Positions 55,625-64,000 of a stretch of 64,000 nucleotides of DNA are shown here, piece by piece. The first letter of the stretch is position 1. Every line of letters begins with the position of its first letter. A model generated the notes under the pieces. It was not told the DNA's origin, searched no databases, and saw nothing but the letters and a program-made list of their open reading frames with translations. The DNA comes from Isoetes taiwanensis (lineage: Eukaryota > Streptophyta > Lycopodiopsida > Isoetales > Isoetaceae). The stretch is from positions 16,290,386-16,354,385 of the forward strand of contig JAJEKV010000003.1 in NCBI GenBank assembly GCA_021234155.1, in the 5' to 3' direction. The position numbers and the translations under genes were made by a program.

Positions 55625-57595
55625 TGTTGACCCTAAACCTGGCTTAAAGGTCAACCACAAGGATCCAACTTGAGTTTTCACTCAAATTGGGGTTAGAACC
55701 TCCAGATCACTTAAGGTGATCAGTCTATGCAAGAAAATTTCAAAGAAAAGTTCAAGTTCTATACCTTTCCCATTTTCAAAAAGTGGCACCTTTGCCAAAA
55801 CAATTGTGGTGTTGGAATGCAGATTGATTTTTCGGTTCAGATACTGTAGACTTGGTCAAAAAAGTTGTAGATACCCAACAGTAAAGTCTCTGACCAAGTC
55901 AGAGATTTAATCTGTGAGTTATTCGAGTTCAAAGTGGGGTCAAATTTTGGTCAATAGAGGTTAAATGTAGAAAACAGTGATCAGAAATTGAGATTTGGAA
56001 TTGCCAATCACTTTTTTGAGAATTTCCAAAGCAGGTGGGTTGCAATGGTGCTAGGGAGGAGAGGCAAGCAGTCAAATTCTCATTTGGAGGTGTAGAGGTA
56101 TTTTTTGTGACTGGATTTGGCAAAATACAGTAAAAAACAGTTCAAACCCGAGAGCAATTTTTTTGAGTTTGATCTATACTTGGTATTTTTGAATGATTCC
56201 AACTCCTTTGGCTTTCTCAAAACCCAAGGATAGGTGACAAATAGGCCGAAGGTATTAAAAACACTCAGGGATTTTCCTATAGAATTTTTTGTGGCAAGAA
56301 TTACTAAGGAAAATATCAGAGACAAATTCAACAACTTGACAGTCAATTTGGATTGATATGAAGGTGAATATATCAAGATAACAACAGATAAGGATGCTTC
56401 ATAGCTTCAAGTACAAGAAAATAATCATCAAAAGTCATAAGGTAATTTCTAAAAGTAATGTCAACTAAATCTTGTAGATCCAGTTGAGGAGAGCTCAAGA
56501 ACTTCAAGGATCGTCCAGATCTTGCTCAGCAATGATCAAACGGTTTCAGCATATTAGGGCTTAAATTTAGGCTTGGTAAGATGCTTAAGAGCGGGAAATG
56601 CAGAAATAGGTAGGTTTCGGAGTTTAATCTTCCATTCCGGCGTGATTCGAGCAGGTTTCCATAATTAGGGTTCGTTGAAAGTATTTTCTCAAGAATTCCG
56701 CGATACGGTCCCGTATTTTTGAGCGAATATACCTGGAATATGCTGTATTTGACCATTTTTGAAAGCTTGGCCAATGGTTTAAAGGCTTTTACCCAAAAAA
56801 TATTGAAAGGGATTATAACCCATGGACCATGGAGAAGAATGTCCACACGTGTAAAAAGAATAGGGAATCTTTGGGGCATCTTTAGGCAAGATTAGGAATA
56901 TGCCACTATGAATATGATGACACAAGAATGAAGACAAAAGAATTCATGAAGGAACATTTGGGGGGCAAAGGAAATAATGGGGAATGGTATTTTTAAAACA
57001 AAGGCTTAGGTAGATTTTTGGATGGACAAAGTGATGGCACATTGAAGGAAATGGTAGGGGATTTGAGGGAGATGGTAATTATAGCAAAGCAAGCATGGCA
57101 AAAGAGTGAATAATGGGTAGAAATACAATATTGAGCCAAAAGTGCAACAATGGGGGTAGTGGGGTAAATGTTTATGTCAATTTTTTGAGGGCAATAGTGT
57201 AAAGTGGTCATGAAGAGTACATAGGGGAAATGCCATGGGGTAATTGGCAGATAAGTTATGGATATGGAAAGAAAATGGCTAGGCAAGGTGGGTGACAAGG
57301 GTGGAACCACATATAAGGGAGTCTTCCAAACCTCAACTTCCAAACTTCAAATAATGTCTTCCAAACTTCATAACCCAGAATCTTCTAGAGCATATTCCTG
57401 ATTAAGCATTTGACCTCAAATAAAGTACCTCTTGTGAAGTTTAAGTCTTGAGCATTTTTTGACTTGAAGCATGAACACCTTTTGACCTACATATCAATGT
57501 TGAATGACAAGAATCTTCCAAACTTTGACCTAGTCTTCTTAAATGAGTTGACCTAGCTTGAATAAATAGATTTCTATTAGCATGTTGCCCTTTGG
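55625..57595 (-). repeat. LTR-1, 5' LTR of unit J, damaged
   Basis: The 3' end (TGTTGACCC on the plus strand) is intact. The outer palindrome is cut after TGTTGCCCTTTGG, where LTR-2 begins. At 56540/56541 about 90 bases are missing, including the TATA-like box and the GGCCCAGAAG segment, so the promoter is probably dead. About 70 extra bases lie near 56996-57072. Confidence 0.85.
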
Positions 57596-58229
57596 ACATC
57601 TAGATCAAATTGTGATGCATAACAGGCACTGAGCATAAAAGAACAAGCATTTGGGCATTAACCTTGCCAAGCAAGATATGTTGAGCAAGGCAATGTTCGA
57701 CACACGTGCAACCCCTCACCAGAAAGCATCCTCTGTCAGAATTGTTCATAGCTCACAGCATTAGGCAAAAAATCATCAAAAGAAAAAATTAGGTTCCCTT
57801 TTGACAAAAGGAAAATTTGGCCCTTATTGTGCAGGTAAACCTAAGCATAATAGAATTGATAGGTCCAGTAAATTCCTTGTCCACATCGAGTTGCAAATTT
57901 TAGCTCTCTGCCAGGGATATTGACCAAAAACTGACTGGGTCAGTGATCAAATTTTGGCCTACCTAGCCTTGTCAGATCTATCTGAGTTTTTGCAGTCTGT
58001 GAGTGAGAAGTGTTGAGCATCTTGAGGAGTGAGATCCATATCCAAAGCTTGATAGATCACATACTGCAAGCTATTTTGTGAAGCAGACTTTTTTGCCTTC
58101 AGGGAAACATATTTCCAGTGAAACTCTGTGCATTATTTCTGGAATCTTTGCACTCAGAGTGGTTGCCTCAAGCAACCTGGAGGTTCTAAACCACTGAGGT
58201 TGAAGGTTTTACCAGGAACACCTTCAACA
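57596..58229 (+). repeat. LTR-2, 3' end of a second copy
   Basis: Matches the last part of the solo LTR-2 (about 49960-50576), sharing AAAAGAAAAAATTAGG and CTCAGAGTGGTTGCC. It ends CTTCAACA at 58229 and is followed by a primer site, so it is a 5' LTR remnant. Confidence 0.82.
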
Positions 58230-58232
58230 TTT

Positions 58233-58251
58233 TGGAGGTTCTACCGAGATC
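58233..58251 (+). promoter_or_regulatory. Family 2 primer binding site, probably tRNA-Gln
   Basis: TGGAGGTTCTACCGAGATC, TTT spacer, same as family 1. Confidence 0.78.
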
Positions 58252-58272
58252 ATTTTCCTGGAGTCTGAACTC

Positions 58273-58416
58273 ATGGCACCCAGACGAACTAATGAGGCAT
58301 CCGAGCCTACTGAAGCACAAGATAACCATGAAGCTGCTGCAGGACCTACTATCACTATACAAGCAAATGCAGGTATGCCTTGTCAATACTTTGAGCTAAA
58401 CGTTGTAAGTGAGTGA
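58273..58416 (+). pseudogene. gag: Family 2 gag N-terminal fragment
   Basis: 47 codons from ATG 58273 (MAPRRTNEASEPTEAQ...). The end, MPCQYFELNV, aligns with MPYQFELNV of family 1 Gag. The first residues MAP and the distance to the primer site are also alike, but the middle differs completely. It is cut at about 58411 by the reversed 3' UTR of element K, which supplies the last codons and a TGA. It is too short to act alone. Confidence 0.75.
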
Positions 58417-59128
58417 AAAAAGGTTAGAATGAGTGTGAATATGATAAGGTGGTGATGGAAATGGAGTGTATGAGATGAGATGAGTGTGTAAATGTTGGAA
58501 TCTCGCCAAAACAAGAAAATGTGTGAAAAAAAAGGTAAGCATGAGTGTGAATATGGTCAAGTGGTGATGGAAATGGAGTGTAAAAGAGTAAAGTGAATGT
58601 GTAAAAGTTGAGATCTCGCCAAAACAAGAAAATGTATGCCTCCCTGATCCTTGAAAATGCAACTCTGCTATGATGGTGAAGCTGAATTGCAGAGTGCTTT
58701 CTTTTGGGAATGAAAACAAGAATAAGGGGTCTAAATGGATGGCAGGACCACTCATGGCAGATGAATAAAGATGGAGAAAGGGTGCACCTGTCATGGAAAC
58801 ATTCAAACAAGTTAATCTTGATCTTTGCAACTCTGCTATAATGGTGAAGCTGAATTTGCAGAGTGCACATTTAGGGAGATAAAATGAGAGTACATGGCTA
58901 AATGGAGGGCAGGACCACAATGAGACAGATGAATGAAGATGGAAGAAGGGTGCTCTTGCAAATGACACTTGGCAATTAATGAAAATCCTTGTTCTGAAGC
59001 TGTTTGATAGCTCATCCTTCAACTGGCTAGTCTGCAAATATAAACTCAATGAAGACATTAGTTCTAAATTTAAGACAACGTAAAATCTAATCTAACCTGC
59101 CTAATATTTAACTTTAATTCTAACTTGT
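58417..59128 (-). other. 3' UTR of element K, LTR-proximal end lost
   Basis: Tandem units (about 58660-58800 and 58825-58965) and motif copies at 58502-58520 and 58614-58632, only 112 bases apart instead of 250-330 in other copies. Confidence 0.72.
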
Positions 59129-61051
59129 CTAAGTTCTAGAACATAAAAAGAGACAAACATATATGCTGATCCCTAGGTGAATAGTGTTGATAGGATTTGG
59201 AAGTGGCATCCCTGAAGTTAATTCCTTTAACCAATAAGAATTGGTTCCTGCAGGTTCCAACACCTCATAGGGACCCTCCCAGAGATTTTCAAACTTACTA
59301 GCCGAGTCTTCCCTTGATTTATTCCATTCTAGAACTAACTCTCCAGTCTTGAAAGTTCCCTGTATTTTATGAGCAGCTTTGAAAGCAGCCAAATCTTTGG
59401 CTTTTTTTAGCAGATTAGCATTCTCAGCTTCCATTCTATATTCCTCTAAATGTAGAAGGGTATCCAGTCTTTCCTGCAAAGCATATTCAAAAGGCAAACA
59501 TAACTTATGGGCTAACCTCAGAGATGGAAGCTCAAGTTCTACTGGAAGTACAGCTTCAATGCCATATACTAGATTGAAGGGTGTGTGAGTGGTTGCTGCT
59601 TTAATGGTGACTCTATAAGCCCATAGAGCATCCACCAGTTTGACATGCCAATCTTTTTCATTATCATCCACTGTTTTCTGCAAAATGCTTTTCAAAACTT
59701 TATTAGTAGCTTCTGCTTGACCATTACCTTGGGGATAGTAGGAGGAGCTCTTGGTATGTTTGATCTTAAGAATGGTCAATAAATTAGCAATAACTTCATT
59801 CACAAAAGGAGTACCTCTATCAGAATGCAATTGTAGAGGAATACCAAACCTTGCACAAATATACTCATGTAAGAACTTTGCTGTTGTAATGGCATTAGCC
59901 TGTCTTAAAGGAATTGCCTCTGCCCACTTGGTAAAATAATCTGTAGCTACAATAATGTGCTGATGTTGTCCTGCAGAAGGGGGGTTAATAGGGCCAATAT
60001 AATCTAATCCCCATATTTGGAAAGGTCCTGGAGAAATGATGGGGTTTAGTGCAGCTGGGAGGAGGATCCTTTTGCCAAATATTTGACACTTGTGGCAAGA
60101 TTTTATAGCAGTATAACAATCTTTAAATATTGTAGGCCAATAATAACCTGACCTGAGAATTTTCTTGGCAGTAGTATCTCCAGCAAAATGGCCTCCACAT
60201 ACTCCTTCATGCATTTCTCTAATGATCAAAGCAGATTCCTCTTCATTGACACACCTCAGTAATAGTCCATCCCTGTTGACTTTACATAAAACATCATTAA
60301 TCATTTTAAATTGCCTACACTTTTCTTTAAATCTCCTTTGCTGGCTCGAGGTCAGCCCTGAGGGCATTTCCTTGAACTGTAGAAAATTCTTTATAGCTAG
60401 CTGCCAATCCTGTTGGTTCTGCTCTTCATCATCTGCCTGCAAATAAGCTAAGGCATCCACAAAGTCAACAACGTCTACTGCATCCTCATGATCAAAGAAA
60501 ATGTAAGGTAAATAAAGACTGGGACTCTTCACCTGATGTAACTCTTTTATGGAAATATCAAAGGTTTGTAGCTTGCAAGCCCACCTTTGAATTTTTGGTT
60601 TAGAGGTAGCCTTACTAAATAACAAACCTGTTGGATTTTGCTTCATATAGACTTGAACAGAACTCTTCAATAGTAAGTGACCTTGTCTGTCAATGAGGAA
60701 CATAAGAGCAGCATCACTCTTCTCCATTCTGGTGTATTTTTCTTCAGTTGAACTCCACTGTTTGCTGGCAAAAGCTATGGTGTGCTTGTCCTGCAGAATA
60801 GCTAGGCCTATAGCTTTTTTTGTGATGGTAATATAGACCTCAAATGGCTTGTTCAAATCAGGTTTTTTTAGAAGAGTAGCCTCACAAATGGACTTTATAA
60901 GCAACTCAAAAGACTCTTGGCAATCTGGTGACCATGTGACAGGGACATACTTGCTCTCGATTTTGGAAATCCTGCCTATCCTTGTCAGCTTAGAAATAGG
61001 ACTTATAATGTGAGCAAAATTAAGAATAAACATCCTAAGAAAACTAGTCAT
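59129..61051 (-). CDS. pol: Element K Pol segment: gRNH and integrase
   Basis: 640 residues. The gRNH (about 60-165) is degenerate: YITIT and YMKQN replace the two Asp motifs, while the Glu in MEKS remains. The INT zinc module is His281, His288, Cys319 and Cys322. The catalytic triad is Asp350, Asp411 and Glu447, with exactly 35 residues between the last two (D,D35E). The GPY/F module is WEGPYEV at 591-597. The last 14 residues differ from other copies because about 15 bases are missing near 59175. The start is an internal Met after a TAG at about 61068. This is the most complete integrase in the window. Confidence 0.92.
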   Translation of the reverse strand: MTSFLRMFILNFAHIISPISKLTRIGRISKIESKYVPVTWSPDCQESFELLIKSICEATLLKKPDLNKPFEVYITITKKAIGLAILQDKHTIAFASKQWSSTEEKYTRMEKSDAALMFLIDRQGHLLLKSSVQVYMKQNPTGLLFSKATSKPKIQRWACKLQTFDISIKELHQVKSPSLYLPYIFFDHEDAVDVVDFVDALAYLQADDEEQNQQDWQLAIKNFLQFKEMPSGLTSSQQRRFKEKCRQFKMINDVLCKVNRDGLLLRCVNEEESALIIREMHEGVCGGHFAGDTTAKKILRSGYYWPTIFKDCYTAIKSCHKCQIFGKRILLPAALNPIISPGPFQIWGLDYIGPINPPSAGQHQHIIVATDYFTKWAEAIPLRQANAITTAKFLHEYICARFGIPLQLHSDRGTPFVNEVIANLLTILKIKHTKSSSYYPQGNGQAEATNKVLKSILQKTVDDNEKDWHVKLVDALWAYRVTIKAATTHTPFNLVYGIEAVLPVELELPSLRLAHKLCLPFEYALQERLDTLLHLEEYRMEAENANLLKKAKDLAAFKAAHKIQGTFKTGELVLEWNKSREDSASKFENLWEGPYEVLEPAGTNSYWLKELTSGMPLPNPINTIHLGISIYVCLFLCSRT

Positions 61052-61069
61052 GCCAATAAAACTTTTGAC

Positions 61070-62221
61070 CTACTTCAAATTTTTGGGGGGTACCAGTTTT
61101 TTGAGGGCTTCAACTTTTTCTTGTGCCACTTGTATACCATTGTTGGATACCTCATGCTCCAAAAGTTGCCCTTTGGATGCAAAAAAAATACATTTCTTTG
61201 GGTTAAGGTTGACTCCAGATTCCCTGCACAAAGAGCATATTTTTGCAAGCAATTCCAAATGATTAGTAGGGTGAGATCCTAAGCAAAGGTCATCCAAATA
61301 AACTCTGAATTCTTGAGGAGACATAGGCCTAAAAATAACATCCATAGCTCTTTAGAAAGTAGCAGGTGCATTCATTAGTCCAAAAGGCATTCTCTTCATT
61401 GCATAACTTCCCCAAGGGGTAATAAAAGAGGTCTTGGGTTGGTCTTCCTCCTTAATGCCAATTTGATTAAATCCTGAAAATCCATCTAAAAATGAGTACA
61501 CCTCCTTTCCTGCTACAACATATAAAATTTCTTCTAAAAAAGGCAAGGGATAGCAGTCCTTGATGGTAGCTTTGTTGAGATCTCGATAATCAATGCAGAT
61601 CCTTAAGGCACCACTTTTTTTCTCTACAGATACAATGCAAGACACCCATTCTGGATTAATGATTTCAATAATAACACCTGCATCTAGCATTTTATCCAAC
61701 TCATCTTTAATCAATCCCATCAATGAAGCATTAATTCTTCTCAATTTTTGAAAAACAGGTTTACATCCTTCCTTAATCTTGATTTCAAATTGGCATACTT
61801 CAGCTTTAATACCAGTAAGCTCAGAATAATCCCAAGCAAACACATCCTTCCTTTCTTCAAAGAACATTTGTATATTCTCCCTATTTTGGTATTCAATTAG
61901 ATCTCCAACAAACAGGGTTCTAGTCTTACCATTTTTTGTGATGGTAATCTCTTCAGTATCCTTTTCCTCTGATACATTAATGGTTAGAATAGGACAAAGA
62001 GCCTTTACCTCACTAGCATCAAGGTCTTCCTCTGGAATAGCTCCCTCAGTTAGGTGTGACATGAGAGTTTCTCTGCATCGGGCATCAGCTTCCATATTTT
62101 TCTCTCTTGGTATGTGAGTAATCTCCCATGAAGCAAAACTCGAAAGTACTCCCATTACTTGGTTTTTAAGAGCTCCATATCTGCATTTTTTGTTTGGTAG
62201 TCTCCTGAAACTTGTCTGCAA
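61070..62221 (-). pseudogene. pol: Element K RT
   Basis: Linker from aRNH (EADARCRETL, where the usual Leu is Arg) and RT with LDGFSG, then YLDD near 61295. Two Gln codons are stops: TAA near 61352 and TAG near 61068, both fitting C-to-T change at CAG or CAA. The frame is otherwise open and well conserved. Confidence 0.86.
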
Positions 62222-63627
62222 ATTAATTGTGAGTCATCAAAAATGTGAATGTTGGCAATATCCATAGCTTTGGCTTCCTGAAGACCTGCAATCAAAGCCT
62301 TATATTCTGCTACATTAGATGTAATTTGGGGGAAGATTCTCCCTACTTTAGCTAAAAGTTTATGTGAGGAATCTTTCAGAATAGCAGCAGATGATGCAAT
62401 ATTTAGTTTTTTAGAAATACCTCCATCAAACCATAAGAATCCTGATGGCCCTTGTTTGCTGGGGAGTGCACATTCCATAATGAGAGGAACCATTTCATAT
62501 TTCCTTGGTCTTGTATTTTTTATTCTGTAAAATCCCAAAGGTTCTTCAATTAGCATTTCCTTAATAAAGTTTACCTCTTCATTGGAACCATAGGAGCCAT
62601 CTTGATTATAGATTGTAGCAGTCTGAGAACCATTGGAGATGGTACAGCTCCCTTGAGACCAGACTGGTCTAGCATCCACAGTGGCTAACCACCTTCTTCC
62701 TAAAAGTAAATCATAGATATCAGACTCACCCCCTATGTCTTCAAAAGCTACCACAATAAAGTTAGCAGCTACAATTATGCCCTCTGTATTAACAGGCACT
62801 TTAGTTACCACACCAATAGGGGTGATCTTAGCATTATAAAAAGATCTTAATAGTATAGAAGCTTTCTTATCCACCTCGAAACCACATTTTTTCATAATGT
62901 GATATGGCATAATATTTAGGGGAGATCCCCCATCAAGTAACACATTTGAGAAGGTATAACCTCCTAAAGTAGCTGAACATGTGAATGCACCAGGGTCTTC
63001 TTCATTCTGTGCTAGAACAAGGTTAGTGGCATCAGTAAAATTCACACAAGCATTTAATACCTCACCACTAGTTTGCTGCAGTACCCTTTTTCTATAGCTA
63101 GGTGCAATCTTTAGCAATGTGAAAAGATCCACACTCACCTTGGAATTTTTAAGCAAAACATCGACCTCATCAAAGTCTTGATCTTTCTTACCATATTTTT
63201 GCTGAGGGGGTGGGGCTATGATTTGAACAGGTGATTCCACTACAGGTGGTGAAGACCTGGCAGTAGAATGCCTACTTGGTTCAGCATGTGCATGAGCTTC
63301 ATTCATGCTTCTAGTTTGCACCACCATAACTTCTTCAGATTTAGGAGCTTCTGTAGCTTGAATAAATCTTATAGAGGTGCTTGGTTCAGCAAATCTCACA
63401 GGAGGTTTAGGCTCTGGTCTCTTTTCTTTTTCCTGCTTAGCAAAATATTCCTTAACAGCACACCTAGCATCAGTATGGCCAACTTCTTTACAAAAAGAAC
63501 AAACAGGACATTCCTTTCCAAAGTGGCCTTTTCTATTACATCTGGGACACACTTGCCAATAGAGAATTCCTATTGCAATGAATACATTCAGGGTAAGTTT
63601 TACCTGTTCTTGTAGCCTTGAGTTCAA
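62155..63627 (-). CDS. pol: Element K knuckles, protease and aRNH
   Basis: 490 residues. CCHC knuckles are CPRCNRKGHFGKEC and CSFCKEVGHTDARC. Protease has the normal LLDGGSPLNIMP active site, followed by the flap and LLLGRRW region. aRNH has FDGG, AEYKAL and a changed third motif (FDDSQL for YGDSQL, Asp kept). It ends at a frameshift near 62165, so the last aRNH Asp is in the next segment. The first ~20 residues are out of frame, because a 17-base loss at about 63560 destroyed the first knuckle. Confidence 0.88.
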   Translation of the reverse strand: MNSRLQEQVKLTLNVFIAIGILYWQVCPRCNRKGHFGKECPVCSFCKEVGHTDARCAVKEYFAKQEKEKRPEPKPPVRFAEPSTSIRFIQATEAPKSEEVMVVQTRSMNEAHAHAEPSRHSTARSSPPVVESPVQIIAPPPQQKYGKKDQDFDEVDVLLKNSKVSVDLFTLLKIAPSYRKRVLQQTSGEVLNACVNFTDATNLVLAQNEEDPGAFTCSATLGGYTFSNVLLDGGSPLNIMPYHIMKKCGFEVDKKASILLRSFYNAKITPIGVVTKVPVNTEGIIVAANFIVVAFEDIGGESDIYDLLLGRRWLATVDARPVWSQGSCTISNGSQTATIYNQDGSYGSNEEVNFIKEMLIEEPLGFYRIKNTRPRKYEMVPLIMECALPSKQGPSGFLWFDGGISKKLNIASSAAILKDSSHKLLAKVGRIFPQITSNVAEYKALIAGLQEAKAMDIANIHIFDDSQLICRQVSGDYQTKNADMELLKTK

Positions 63628-64000
63628 CCAATTGTTTGGTTATTTCTGCTAAAGCTTCAGTAACCTTAGATAGATCTGACTTCACCTCTGCAACTTGAGA
63701 ATTTGCTTCCTCCTCTTTAGATTTCTTCTTTTCTTTCTGTATGGCATAAACTGGAATAGAAGGGTGATGATCATAATGTGCATCAGTAGCATCAGGGTAA
63801 AACGGGTCATGGCTATGGTGAGGAACATGGTGCTTGTCAGGCAAAGTAGAGAGCATCTGAGTTAAGTCAGTAGTTTTGGCAAAAACTTTGTATATAGAAT
63901 CAAATCCTTCAGCAGCTTGGATCTTGAGCAACTTCCTTTGGATATCTGGTCTTCTTTCCAGACCATTAATAAAAGCAGTAACTAAAAACAGAGTTGGGAT
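63536..64000 (-). pseudogene. gag: Element K gag, C-terminal part, cut by window edge
   Basis: Encodes LLKIQAAEGFDSIYKVFAKT, the His-rich stretch, the lysine/glutamate linker and the start of the first knuckle, then loses frame at the 17-base deletion. It continues beyond 64000. Confidence 0.85.

Larger units (their letters stand above)
58412..64000 (-). mobile_element. Element K: family 1 copy, 5' end outside window
   Basis: On the minus strand gag (from beyond 64000), knuckles, protease, aRNH, RT, gRNH, INT and 3' UTR. Its 3' LTR is missing, replaced by the family 2 gag fragment. It has the fewest breaks in pol of all copies here. Confidence 0.88.

Noticed and set aside
1-64000. CRISPR arrays, tRNA or rRNA genes, bacterial-type operons
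   Set aside because: No regularly spaced short repeats with spacers and no tRNA or rRNA sequence were seen. The tRNA-like match is limited to primer sites of 18-19 bases.

Overview
The window is repeat DNA from what is most likely a land-plant nuclear genome. It is AT-rich and almost wholly made of nested, tandem and rearranged copies of one Ty3/gypsy (Metaviridae) LTR retrotransposon family of Tat-like appearance. The species cannot be named from the sequence. A plant is favoured by the Tat-like reverse transcriptase and integrase, the archaeal/plant-type RNase H, the primer site resembling tRNA-Gln and the large non-genic load. I see no convincing host gene, no RNA gene and no CRISPR array, and no defence or metabolic system.

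Family 1 (LTR-1, about 1.9 kb, TGTTG...CAACA ends) encodes one Gag-Pol reading frame in the order Gag, three CCHC knuckles, aspartic protease (PR), archaeal-type RNase H (aRNH), reverse transcriptase (RT), a degenerate gypsy-type RNase H (gRNH), integrase (INT; H2C2, D,D35E, GPY/F). A 0.7-0.9 kb 3' UTR follows, and no env is seen. Family 2 (LTR-2, 2349 bp as a solo copy, TGCTG...CAACA ends) has the same primer site and a related Gag start.

Layout. 1-8394: element A, minus strand, cut by the left edge, with a 5'-truncated LINE inside its 5' LTR. 8395-9684: unassigned DNA with a TATA box and a broken coding scrap. 9685-27962: plus-strand tandem array, internal region B, shared LTR, internal region C, LTR. 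27963-28789: LTR-2 and LTR-1 fragments. 28790-31987: 3' end of element D, plus strand. 31988-40796: minus-strand elements E and F sharing an LTR; F is a deletion derivative. 40797-57595: minus-strand chain of pol segments (units I and J) interrupted by a chimeric block (41506-44944) and a solo LTR-2 (48228-50576), ending in the LTR of J. 57596-58416: LTR-2 end, primer site and Gag start on the plus strand. 58412-64000: element K, minus strand, running off the right edge and the best preserved pol.

Most copies are broken by nonsense changes, frameshifts and recombination joins. Part of the damage, concentrated at CAG/CTG sites in short patches, looks like consensus sequencing error rather than mutation. 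The most notable observations are the aRNH placed upstream of RT together with a decayed gRNH; palindromic LTR starts kept in two families by compensating changes; the tandem LTR-sharing array whose outer ends carry the same 5-bp duplication; and the CAG/CTG error signature.
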